Source of the DNA: Apoderus coryli
Taxonomy: Eukaryota; Arthropoda; Insecta; Coleoptera; Attelabidae
Direction: 5' to 3'
DNA: 64,000 bases
Assembly (NCBI GenBank): GCA_911728435.2
Contig: OU452198.1
Coordinates: forward strand, 5,084,001-5,148,000
The notes under the pieces are model-generated. The model was not told the origin of the DNA, did not search any database, and saw only the letters and a program-made list of their open reading frames with translations. The position numbers and the translations under genes were made by a program. Positions 22,243 through 32,459 of the stretch are shown piece by piece; positions within the stretch are counted from its first letter, which is position 1, and every line of letters starts with the position of its first letter.

Positions 22243-22936
22243 ATGGCTGAAGTAGGAAAAGGTACGTAGTATTCGAATATGCTAGTAATAATAATTAATT
22301 ATTTATTTCTAATTAATAATTTAAGTAGAAAATACAAGAAAAAGTTAAACCTTTCAAGAACATATTATTTATTTTGGTAGAGATACAAAAAAAAGTCCAC
22401 GGAATTCCGCAACAAATCTTGTTGGATATTGATTATTGTTGTCTACTTATTCAAGAAAAGTGACATTTGTCTGCCACTAGCTGCCACCCTGGCTTTGGAA
22501 TTTTTTTTAAAACCTAAATGCACGAAATATCAGAGCATTTCCGCTTCATTAATTAATTTGAGTTTTCTTTTTTTTTTCAGACTCAGATAACGTTCGTGGT
22601 CTCTCGAGAAAAGACCTCTTGTTTTTAATAAAGGGCCACTTAAATCAAAATATCAAGGACATATGTGACATTGTGCAAAACGAAATTAATAGAAAATATA
22701 AGTGCGATTTTGAATTAACTGAAAGTGATAAAACTAATGTACGTAATACCGTACAAAAAATAAAAATTAAGTGGCAGGAAGTGCACCGAACCGAGAATAA
22801 GTTTTTAGGCAAATTTCAAAACTGGCTAAACGAAATGAATATTGTGATCAATGACGATAAAAAAATTGAGATCATTACCCGTATGCGCGTCACTGAACAT
22901 AAAATTCTTAATTGCATGTCGAAAAATGCGCAATAA
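22243..22936 (+). CDS. Two-exon ORF of unknown family inside the Transib element
   Basis: Exon 1 is 22243-22261 (ATG in an AAAATGG context, MAEVGK), with donor GTACGT. Exon 2 is 22581-22936, after a long T tract and CAG. They join in frame as MAEVGKDSDNVRGLSRKDLL, giving 124 aa. The protein looks alpha-helical and charged, with conserved-looking WQEVHRTENKFLGKFQNWL near residue 85. I do not recognise the family and see no catalytic motif or zinc ligands. Because it lies wholly between Transib ends it is either captured host sequence or an accessory or N-terminal part of a degraded element gene. A poly(A)-like AATAAA follows at about 22994. Confidence 0.6.
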
Positions 22937-23132
22937 CTACCTCTTAAAAACCACTAAATTTCATTTGCATATCTCCACCGGTTTCAGAGCAATCAATAAA
23001 TCTTCAGTTTTTAAGAAAAACTTTAACTGTATCTCAGCAGAAAACGAAACATTTGCGGACATGTGTTTATATAGCAAACTGTCATTATTTTTTCATGCAG
23101 AAGGACCTCCTGAAGTTTGTCGTATATATAAT

Positions 23133-23430
23133 TATACAGGGTGATTCGTGGTAGATATTAGGTATGACTATTTACCTATAGGAGCATGATATATCATTTG
23201 AAAAAGACTTTAATTGCTGTTTAGAATATGTGATAATAAAGAGGCTTTTATTTGTTCAAGTAGTTCACACTAAGGTCAATTGCGATTACCCTGTAACTAG
23301 ACAAAAATATAAAAAAATTTGTGTAATATACTATATTGACTGTATATAAGTAACCAAATTTGTAGGATGATCGTAAATATGTCTCTTAATAATCGTCGAA
23401 CCTAACATCAACCATAAATCACCCTGTATA
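23133..23430. mobile_element. MITE with TATACAGGGTGATT ends, nested in the Transib element
   Basis: The left end TATACAGGGTGATTCGTGGT and the right end, inverted, TATACAGGGTGATTTATGGT delimit 298 bp. There is no ORF. Immediately outside, AGTTTGTCGTATA (left) and TATACGACAAACT (right) are themselves inverse. Confidence 0.8.
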
Positions 23431-23719
23431 TTTTTGCTTCCTTATTATTTGTTTGACTTTTATACGACAAACTTTCCTCTGCCGATCTATTATTATTTTT
23501 CAGTTTTGAAATGATTTTTGTTGGTAATTAAATTTAAGTTATTTAAGCAAGTTTTCTAAAACTCTCCAGCCATTTAAGTCCGTCATTTTGTTTTTTTTTA
23601 AATTCACCATTTTTTTAGTAATCTGTAATTATAAAAGCCTATTATACAAAATCTCTTTTAAATCAAGGTGAAATTAAGATTTTGGCCAGCTTTTCGGGAT
23701 TTTGTACCACTGTGCGACG

Positions 23720-24344
23720 TTTTGATCGGAACGTAGTTTACGTTAGTAAACCGTAGACGTAATAGGTATATAATACAATGTATTTAGTGGCTTATCATTG
23801 TACATTTGTTGAGAGAAGCAGTGTCCGTTCACTTGTAAATCTCCCATGACGGCGTCCTTTTGTCTAGCCGGTAAGGCGTCGTCATCGCAACAACGTCATA
23901 AAAATAACAGAACAAAACGCATCCATCATTTGTCCTATTTCTTTTTTAGCAAACTTTTCGGATCCACACCACTACTAGTTTATACTTAGATAAACACAGA
24001 GTTTTCAGGGTTAAAGATATATTACTTTTGTCGTTTTATAGAGTTTTCGGGAAGGAAATGCAACAGCTATTAATAGGCGCCCACATCGATTTTGTGTTTG
24101 TAGGGGCATAAGGATAGTTAAAATCCAGCATTAAATCTTAGCATAGCTCAAAATTCATTGTCTGGTAATTTAATCAAGCTTAATTAATGTTATACCTACT
24201 CAAATATAAAGGTCACCATAAGAAGATGTCCAAGTCTAACCTTAGTGATATCAATAGCAACTGGACAAGGCCCATTTTCTTCGCCGTGCCGTTCACCTTG
24301 GATGAACTCCCGGACATCCGTCCGCTCAGCAGCATTTGTTGTCA
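23720..24344. other. No gene seen
   Basis: Unique-looking sequence without supported ORF or splice pattern. Confidence 0.35.
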
Positions 24345-24563
24345 TTAATGGGAAAAACTGCCTACTTTACACCCTACACTAACCCAATTACCTAAATACT
24401 TACTTAAAAATGATAAATAAAAAAATTAAAAATTGCAAGAGCAGGGATCGAACACACAACTTTCCGATTACAAAGGCCACACGCTACCCGCTAGGCTACA
24501 CTCTCTACACTTCTGACATGCGAATTACCACGAGCACATATATTTCTTTTATCCAATTAATGG
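24345..24563 (-). mobile_element. tRNA-derived SINE, copy 1
   Basis: On the minus strand TAGCCTAGCGGGTAGCG (A-box like) is followed about 30 bases later by TGTTCGATCCC (B-box like). An unrelated A/T-rich body follows. A second copy with the same body lies at 43617-43872. It is tRNA-derived, but has no cloverleaf that would make a functional tRNA gene. Confidence 0.75.
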
Positions 24564-24609
24564 TACAGCGTGGGCATTAACCGCATAGGTAATGTAATAA
24601 TTCTGTGTA

Positions 24610-24829
24610 TCAACAACAGCAGTGGACCGGGAGAGCCCTTTCCAATAACAACTGGAGTAAAGCAGGGTTGTGTCATTTCCAGGACCGACGATCGAAAGGA
24701 GGAGAACGCATCGATGGGGCATCGCACCTACAACATCCGGTAAATGTTGGTGATTGGGTGTGCCAGGATTTGTGGCTCGAGGATCGGTCTGTTTAGCCAT
24801 CTCCTAACCTAACCTCGTCGTAATAAAAC
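24610..24829 (+). mobile_element. LINE fragment: RT motif plus C-terminal zinc finger
   Basis: Plus strand: GEPFPITTGVKQGCVIS, then a jump to GERIDGASHLQHPV and, in another frame, [17 protein letters not shown] and a stop. This is the C-terminal CCHH end typical of one insect LINE group. The same C-terminal region occurs inverted at 52890-53229. It is a deleted relic. Confidence 0.65.
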
Positions 24830-24906
24830 TCCATGTAAGGTTTTTTTAACTTTTATTAGTTTATTCTTTGTGTTAAGTACACATATTTTATTTATTTACA
24901 AACAAA

Positions 24907-27570
24907 TCAACTGCTGTCCGTTGTTTCCAATCTTCCCAGTTCTCCATCATGAGAAGACATATTGGTTGGCAATGCTAGTCCTTTTGGTAGTTCTTCTACT
25001 TTTAAGGAACCATGATACCTAAATCAATGCGTTAACTATTAGGCTTCGTTCAAAAATAGACGCACAACAAATGTTTAGCAGGGGCATTATGAGCCCCCTC
25101 TATCTCCTGAGTTACGAAATTTCATTGACAATGGGAGAAAAAAGCCAACTTCATTTTCATGCAATCTTACGCTTCATTAGCCGGTGGAGTGTTTAATTTG
25201 CCCACACTAGAGTATCCACACAGATTTAAACACCGATAGGCTTGAGGATGTTAATAAAAATGTACGAAACATTGACTAATTATTAAATATAAGAAGTTAA
25301 CTATACAGGGTGTTTCTTAAAGACTGGGAAAATCCTGAAAGGATCCGTTACATGATTTCATGACAATTGAACAAAACATGTCTCAAATAAAAATGTTTAT
25401 AGTTTGCGAAAAGCAGAGTTGTCAAATATCGTTTTTTTTTCACATTTGTTAGGTTTTTCGGGGTCATAATGTATCTACCTTCTAACCCATATGAACTTCT
25501 TTGTTCGCCGACCCTGATCTTTGGAAATTAAGTGTATCGAATACATTTTCAGTTTAGACACTTTTTTCTCTCTTGCTTTTATTTAGAAAGTCACCGTTTC
25601 TGAGTTGGATTGGGTTGGAGAAATAGCCAGTTTCAGGATTTCCCATTCATTTAGAAATACCTTGTATATAACATACCTGTTATAATGGGCAACAAAATGG
25701 GCTGTCGTTTTATAAGATTTGGAACATATCTTACAAATAAAACTCGTCGTGTCGCTCGGAGATTTGTCGGAATTATGTTGCAACATATGCCGCGTGAGAC
25801 TGTAGGATTGTCGACAGGCATATGGACATTCGGTACATTTAAAATGTTTTTGACCTTAAAAAAAACAAACTCAACGTAACAACCAGTAATATCACCTGCA
25901 ACACGTAAACAATGTAGCGCTAAGGCAACTTCTCTATTAAGTATTTAAAACAGCCATTAAGAAACAACGAAGAATAGTTTTCTCTTAGAAGATCATATCT
26001 GCACACTATATATCATCATCTTCATGTACCAAACTGACTTCTGGGTTTCCATGTCTCGAACAGTAATTTGGGGCAATATTCCTGCTTTTGCTGCTTTCAA
26101 TGTCTCAATAGATCGGGGAAAATATTTACGTAGGCCACCAAGCGTCTCCAGGTAACAAGATTACGGGTCCTGGAGACATTTCCCTTAACCTACTTGCCAT
26201 ATAAGCATAACTCCATCTTGGATCTTTAAGTTCTCAAAGTTCTGGTTCCAAAAAATTGCTTAGTTAGCCAAATGATCCAACAGCATACTTAACGGTAACA
26301 CGTGGGTTATGAATTAGCCTTTCTGATGCCTAGCAGCGAAGATTCTGCTTGACCACACACCCAGATACGTGAAGGTGAATATTTTGAAGAATATCGTTGG
26401 AGCATTTGCAGCGGTGGGACTTTAGGTTTGTATTTCTCTCAGAATGACCTGACAAACGCAAAGCAGAGGCATGTTCAGGTGATGATCTGCTACCGAGCGC
26501 GAATTGAGTTCTTTCGGTCGTCATCACAGGTTCGTTATTTTTCATAAATATTTCTATCATCTGTGTCGGCTCTCAGAATGGTGTGATCTAAATAGACTTC
26601 CTCTAAATCTGAACAAATGTAAGTCGGTGACATTTACAAGACGTCAAGATCCGTTTTTGCGAAACTACACCATCGATAATTCAAATTTGGAACGCTGCGC
26701 TTTAAACAAAGATCTTGGTGTATACTTGGATGGTGATTTATCTTTCAACTACCACATTGAGCAGGTTTCTGCTAATGCTTTGCGAATGTTAGGATTTAAT
26801 TTTAGACAGACCAGAGAATTCAACAACATGGACTGCCTGAAAAGTCTCTATTTCGCCTTTGTTGTGTCTATTTTGGAATTCGCTACAATCATTTGGTGGC
26901 CTATCTACCGTGTTCATATACAGAGATTGGAGAGTATCCAACGTAAGTTTTTAAAATATTTGTCATTTGAAATTGATGGATATTTTCCTCCTCGTGGGTG
27001 TGATCACGGCCTGTTACTGGCAAGGTTTGGATTTCGGCCGTTAGCCGAGAGACGCATCTTCGCGTCTCAGATCTTTCTTTTTAAGTTGATCAACAATATG
27101 TTGGATTGATCTCGGTTGCTTCAGCAGCTATGGTTTCGTGTCCCTAGGGTTCACTCTAGAAGCGCTAGTTTATTTTGGGTGCCACAGATTCGTTCTAATT
27201 ATGAATCTAAAGCACCGCTATTTCGGGCTTGTAAATACAGCAACCGATTAGTTATTAATGAAAACGTTGATTTTTTTAATGTATCGCTTGATTCTTTTAA
27301 GAAAAGTTTGCGGGCTACTGACTTGTATTTGTTTTGATGAATAATGTTCATGTGTTAATTATTTATTGTTATTATTAATTGTTCTTGTAATCCTCTCAAT
27401 TTTCTTTCGTTTTGAACGTGTATTTCCTTTTTTGTATTTTTCTATTTTTCAGTTAGTTTTAAGTTAGTTCTAAGTTGGGTATTTTTGTATGCTAATGCTA
27501 GGCAATTGTTTTTGTTAATGTAAGATTTTGTCTTGTTATTGGGTAGCAAAACCTGTTAGACAATAAAGAG

Positions 27571-27602
<32 letters not shown>

Positions 27603-30425
27603 CAAGGCCAATTCATGACGAATAAAAAGACAAGGCGCGACCTACCAGCTCAATACACTAAGCTCACCTTCCCTTGCATTGTCCTCACGTGACAACGTGA
27701 CATCCTAGGTTCGTAAAAACGTCTATGCGAAAGCCAGAAGCAGACAGCTTTAAGAATTATTTTTGAAGCAACAGAAAAATCAAACTACTTACTTACGTAA
27801 AAATGTAACATGGACCTACCTAAATGGATTTGTGTGTGAGCTTTTAGTGTTCCTAAGTGGCGAAAACTTTTCTCGCAATATTCACATTTAAACAATTTGA
27901 CATTGTTGTGAATACGCCGATGTTCTCTTAGATGGCTTTTCTGTCGAAAGCTTTTATTACAATCCTGACATTCATATGGAGTTTCACCTAAAAATAAAGT
28001 TTTATGATTATCTAAGGATTATATTACCTACTTGTAATTTTCCACGTTAATAGACCATTATTTCCCCCCATAATTTATGATTATTTTTACTATATTATTA
28101 ATATTTCCTAGAACATTCTAAATGTTATATTAAATAGTTTCACTGAGTTTTATTATCGTTATAAAGAAAGATATTAAGTTTTTTATTCCGTATTCCCTAT
28201 TCTTTTGAAAAACAACTATACAGGGTGGTCCAGTTTCGAAAGTGGAAAGTATACTTGACTGTGAGCTGACGCGGCACCCACTTTGCACAGAGTGAAAAAC
28301 ATTACCATCTGATATCTTTACAATGTCAGCTAGCTCGTGCACCTTCAATTTGCGAAAGGTCATAACCAATTTGTGAATTTTTTTGACGTTTTCTGGAATA
28401 ACAGCGTCATTTGGGCGTCCACTGCGCTCTGCATCATTTGTGCTGGTACGACCACATTTAAAGCAGTTATTTATCGTCCAAAATCAACGTCAGTCACGGA
28501 TAGCAAGAATCTTATGGGGGCCATTTTCCAATTTTTCATCGTCTGTCATCCCTACTATCATTTTTGGGGATGGCAACTATCCTGATGTATTTCATCCTGC
28601 TAGAAATCCTAATCTGCGTGGTAATAGTAAGAAACTTGACAAGGAGAGATGTGCTAGACTTCCTCGGAAGAATTTTATAACAAACAGAGTTGTATATGCA
28701 TGGAATTCATTACCTGAAGAGGTGATAATGGCGCAAACGGTTGACAGCTTTAAGAACAGGCTGGACAATTTCATGGAGAACCATGGCGATCAGTTGGTCC
28801 ACTACTCGCTATAGAAGATTAGTGAGAATGACATCAATATTTCAATAACCTCAAATTAGGAACTGAGCAACAGTTTCATTGGTTTTACCGTATAAAAATT
28901 CAGCAATCCAATTCTCTACCATTTGACTAATCACTGGAAGTGTTCGAGAAAGAAGGCCAACTATATATATATAGCCAACGCGATTGTGTATATAAATATT
29001 AGTAATTAAGTGTATTTAAGTACCTAGTATATTTAACAAAGTTAGTTTTTAGTGTTTATAGTGTAAATAAATTGTTTTATATTTTTAAAGACATCAGTTT
29101 TAATAACACCTAAGAACCCGGAGCAAAAAATAAAATCGTTACACTATATACCTACTACATACCTGTATGTTGTCGCATATGCAACCTTAATTCTGTAGGT
29201 CTACAGAACTTTTTGTGGCATATTTTGCATTCCTCATTACGACCATTATGTAGTTTTAAATGAGTCTTCAAAACGCTACACTGCCGAAAATTCTATCTCA
29301 AAAAATACAGAACGTTAGGTAGTTAATATGTTTATTAAGAAAAATATTACAATAAGTTACTTTTCCACAAATTTCACATGAATAGGGCTTATCTCCAGTA
29401 TGAGTCCTTTCATGGCTAACTATTGCTGTTCTTGATTTGGCTAATTTATCACAGAAACGACATTTGTAAGGTTGTTCGCCGGTATGGATTCTCATATGAG
29501 CATTCAATCTACTTCTAAACCTAAAATCATACGCAATAAAACATAATGATAATGAATTAATTCCTCAAAGGAAATACCTGAAAGTTTTTCCGCACACAGG
29601 ACATAAATTTCGCAATTTATCTGTATCGTCATTATTCAGGCATTTATAATCATTACTTGGATTCGTACATGTATGATTTTCATTTAAAGCGTGAGAACCA
29701 AATGTACTTCTGCTTAAAGTAACTAATTATAATTATTATTAGTTATACAACATGGTTCACCCTTACTTAATAGGTATTCGTTTTAATATTCAAAATACTT
29801 TACCGTTCTTTGAGACTTCAAATGTTAAGATTCGTTCATTCTCAGCGTTACCTTCCTCACAAATTTCCTCCTTTAAGGATTTACTTTGATTTGAATTTTC
29901 TACAAATAGAATATTAGAACAACATACATAAGAAAACATTAACAAACCATTTGTGATTAATCCTTGTTCATATGAATCATATGGGGGCAGCTTATTCTGA
30001 TTGTTTGTAATTTCTTTGTTAATCTTCTCTTCCTAAATGTAGGTATAGAAAATAATACCTTCTAATTCTAACAATCAAGATGAAAGTACTTACATTTTCG
30101 AGATATGTATCTAAAAATTCCTTAGATTTAATGCATAACTGTTGAAAATCATATGCAGCATTCAGTTTCATTTCACATACATTGCATATTAATGTTGGGT
30201 GATGATTATTATTAGTTAATACAATCTGAAAATATTAAATCTTTTAAATTTAGTTAAGTGAGACAACTTTTTAGTTATGTGTACTGTTGAGTTTAAGCAA
30301 GTTGATAATTTGATTAAAAGACTTAGGCCGCCGTTACTAGCTTCGAGTGGTGTCATTTTGTTTGATTTTACGAGGCATGTCCTGCATAATTGTTTTAAAT
30401 TTCTTGCTATTTCCTCCACATTCAT
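24907..30425 (-). CDS. ZAD-C2H2 zinc-finger protein, nine exons, 464 aa
   Basis: Exons (minus): 30425-30285, 30225-30094, 30032-29804, 29722-29578, 29520-29361, 29292-29163, 27987-27820, 25854-25677, 25018-24907. All junctions are GT/AG and keep frame (1395 nt). The N-terminus is a ZAD domain: CRTC at 14-17 and CNVC at 61-64, then a YDFQQLCIKSKEFLDTYLEN helix. An acidic linker precedes eight C2H2 fingers (CPVCGKTF, CRFCDKLA, CEICGKNF, CKICHKKF, CQDCNKSF, CEYCEKSF, CTECPYAC, CKICSKSY). The last His of finger 8 comes from the final exon (YNR|YH), which supports that exon. AATAAA lies near 24890. ZAD proteins are insect nuclear DNA-binding factors that dimerise through ZAD. A 48-base stretch in exon 3 could be an optional in-frame intron. 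Introns 6 and 7 hold LINE and mariner remnants. The target is unknown. Confidence 0.9.
25019..25676. other. Last intron of the ZAD gene
   Basis: Holds one ACAGGGTGTTTCTTAAAGAC repeat end at 25303 and a T/A-rich body. No gene. Confidence 0.5.
25855..26504. other. Intron 7 of the ZAD gene, upstream part
   Basis: No gene recognised. The sequence around 26030-26330 is less AT-rich and may be an old repeat, but no motif is readable. Confidence 0.35.
26505..27602 (+). mobile_element. LINE 3' half with (ATT)n tail in ZAD intron 7
   Basis: Plus strand, opposite to the host gene: LSEWCDLNRLPLNLNKCKSV, DLGVYLDGDLSFNYHIEQVS, FVVSILEFATIIWWPIYRVH and, after one stop at 27109, LQQLWFRVPRVHSRSASLFW to a stop at 27337. 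The UTR ends in AATAAAGAG plus about ten ATT repeats (27571-27601). It is 5' truncated after the catalytic box. Only one nonsense codon suggests a fairly young copy. Confidence 0.88.
28229..28470 (-). pseudogene. Mariner transposase N-terminal fragment in ZAD intron 6
   Basis: Minus strand: KCGRTSTNDAERSGRPNDAV, then HKLVMTFRKLKVHELADIVK and ISDGNVFHSVQ. This is the first part of the mariner helix-turn-helix region, including the linker that contains GRP. The catalytic domain is absent. A repeat end TACAGGGTGGTCC lies next to it at 28219. Confidence 0.8.
28471..29100 (+). mobile_element. LINE C-terminal fragment (CR1-like) with 3' UTR
   Basis: Plus strand: QNQRQSRIARILWGPFSNFS, then RFHPARNPNLRGNSKKL-like sequence and PRKNFITNRVVYAWNSLPEE, VDSFKNRLDNFMENHGDQLV, stop at 28814. 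The motif NFxTNRVVYxWNxLPEE marks the end of this LINE group and recurs (minus) in the copy at 44000-45870. About 280 bases of UTR follow. Confidence 0.75.
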
Positions 30426-31352
30426 AATATACCAAAAACTTTTTTTAATTAAAAAAAACTGCAATCATAAAAATTAAAATTGTAAACAAACTTTCAAAAA
30501 ATGTCCTTAACCTGGTAAGTGGAAGGTTACTGACAACTGACAATCTAAAATATAATTTTTCGTGTTTTTATTAGCTGAGCAAAGCCAGAAATTTCAGAAT
30601 ATCATTTACAATTACATCTCAGATCAGCTGATATCACGTTTGCCACTCACCTCAGCTGCATTTTTGTTGTAAAACTAACACATTTGTCACTTGCTGGTCA
30701 ATTTTGTAAAAGAAATGTGTAATGTGATTTGGAAAAAAAAACTGGTTAATGTTCCTACAACATAAATTTTATAATTTGTCATATTCGTAATAATACTCAC
30801 AAAATAGCGAGAGTTGAAAATTTTATTACACGTATATTTCCAATAATTCTAAGAAATTTATTTGGCTATAGAATAAGTAGTGGTTTATTAGTTTCCTTTT
30901 CTGTTGAAATGATATATTTATCATGTTGTAGTATTTATTAGCAACAGTCGAAAATAATAGTCAATTTCCGTCAATTATTCCCTTTTATGCCATGTATCAA
31001 ATAATATCATCAACCTCACTTTATCCAACTTCCTTTTACGAAACTTAATTGAACCCAGAGATATGGATACAACCCACTCTCCATATCTCTGATTGAACTA
31101 AGCCATTGTCTTTTAAAAAACGTTTATAAAGACAATGACTAAGCTCAGAAAAATAAATGTTTGTTTATTTTTCTGAGGAACCAAGAATATCCTCAATCCT
31201 TACTTTTACTTTGTGAAGTCGCGGTGACTTCACAAAGTCAGATGTCAAATACAAAAAAAAAACATATGTTTTTTTTATAAACAATAAATAATTGTCAATA
31301 GTAAATATTATTAAGTACTTATAATTTAATATAGCATTATTTTCCACTAAAA
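30426..31352. promoter_or_regulatory. Bidirectional intergenic region between divergent ZAD genes
   Basis: This 0.93 kb separates two head-to-head start codons, so it probably carries both promoters. No clear TATA box is seen for either gene. Its right third contains the hairpin cluster at 31056-31276. Confidence 0.6.
31056..31276. repeat. Cluster of five perfect hairpins/palindromes
   Basis: In order: 31056-31091, stem CAGAGATATGGA with a 12-base loop; 31104-31137, stem CATTGTCTTT; 31144-31177, 14-bp stem CTCAGAAAAATAAA with a 6-base loop; 31208-31238, 13-bp stem ACTTTGTGAAGTC with a 5-base loop; 31255-31276, a 22-bp palindrome of eight A, CATATG and eight T. All stems are exact. The stem sequences are unrelated to each other. 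Confidence 0.9.
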
Positions 31353-32279
31353 ATGCAAACTATAAATGATACATGTTGTATATGTTTAAAAATGTATGCA
31401 AATCTTGACTCAATAATCCGACCAGCCCAAGATGATGATATAACAATTAAAGAGAAACTAAATATTTGTGTACCAAACAAAGTAAGTACTCATCTGACCA
31501 TATACCTACCAGGCTAGCTTTGTATTTTAGTTTATGAAGGAATAAAATTAATTTTTTCATGGTCCATATAAAATCTCTTAACGGAGCAATATTTCCAGAT
31601 TTGGTACGAAGAATTCCAAATATGCAAACAATGCACATTACAACTTTATATTGCATACAAATTTATTACAACATGTGTGAATGGTGAACATGAACAGCGA
31701 CGTCAAAAGTTGTACGAGTCCAGTAAACAACAAAAGGATTCCAAATATTTAACTACTCCGCGTAATACAGATGCAGAGCAATGTAATGATGATATAATCT
31801 TTGTTCAGAACACTGAAAACGAAGAATCAATTGTTAAAATTGAAGAAATAGATATAGTTGATTCAAGAATTGATTATAATGAAGAAATTGATATTTTGGA
31901 TAATGAAGATTCATCATTGGTAGATGTTGTGGATGAAAATAAACATCAAAAATTGACATTCGATATTGATATTGACATAGACATTAACAACAAAAATGCA
32001 TTTTTAACGCGAAACGATAAACATTTTCCATATCTTTGTAAAATTTGTATAAAAAAATTTCGCTCTTTAAAAGGCTTTAAGTTGCATCAGAAGGTATGTG
32101 TAAAAGATCCAAAATGTGATTTATGTGGTAAAGTTTTCTCGGGAAAGGATAATTTACTGAAGCACAAGAGGGCGATACATACCACCCTTTTTAAGCATAC
32201 CTGTACAGAATGTGGGCGAAAATTTGCGACTGAGGGTATACGCAACAAGCATATGAAACGGGCGCACAAAATGCTATAA
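31353..32279 (+). CDS. ZAD-C2H2 zinc-finger protein, two exons, 269 aa
   Basis: Exon 1 is 31353-31481 (ATG after TAAAA), donor GTAAGT. Exon 2 is 31599-32279, after ATATTTCCAG, phase 0. The ZAD cysteines are split by the intron: C8/C11 (CCIC) in exon 1 and C52/C55 (CKQC) in exon 2. A helix and a strongly acidic middle rich in Asp/Ile repeats (DIDIDIDIN) follow. Three C2H2-type fingers close the protein: CKICIKKF with a C-terminal Cys in place of the last His, CDLCGKVFSGKDNLLKHKRA and CTECGRKFATEGIRNKHMKR. It is likely a nuclear transcription regulator, probably a diverged relative of the divergent neighbour at 24907-30425. Confidence 0.87.
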
Positions 32280-32459
32280 AAGTGTTGATAGGAGTGTGTC
32301 TAGTAGTTATGGTGCCCAAAAATGGATTATAAGTAAAATATAATAGGTATCGAAAGTGATTTTTATAAACATTAGAAACATAATTTACCGGTCAGATTTT
32401 TGAGCAGCGAAGCTGCAGTCATCTAACTTTAATTACTTTATAAGTACCTATACCTATAT

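Larger units (their letters stand above)
21974..23714. mobile_element. Transib-type DNA transposon, non-autonomous, with cargo ORF
   Basis: The left end CACAGTGGTACAGAAG and right end (inverse) CACAGTGGTACAAAAT extend, imperfectly, to AGCTGGCCAAAA, an inverted repeat of about 35 bp. The 5 bp next to each end are CGACG (21969-21973 and 23715-23719). Transib elements are known for CACWRTG ends resembling the RAG heptamer CACAGTG and for 5-bp GC-rich duplications of CGWCG type. Both criteria are met exactly. The 1.74 kb interior has no recognisable Transib transposase but holds a two-exon ORF (22243-22936) and a nested MITE (23133-23430). Confidence 0.82.

Noticed and set aside
24430..24510. tRNA gene
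   Set aside because: A- and B-box-like sequences are present, but no complete cloverleaf, and the same unit with its body recurs at 43617; it is a SINE.
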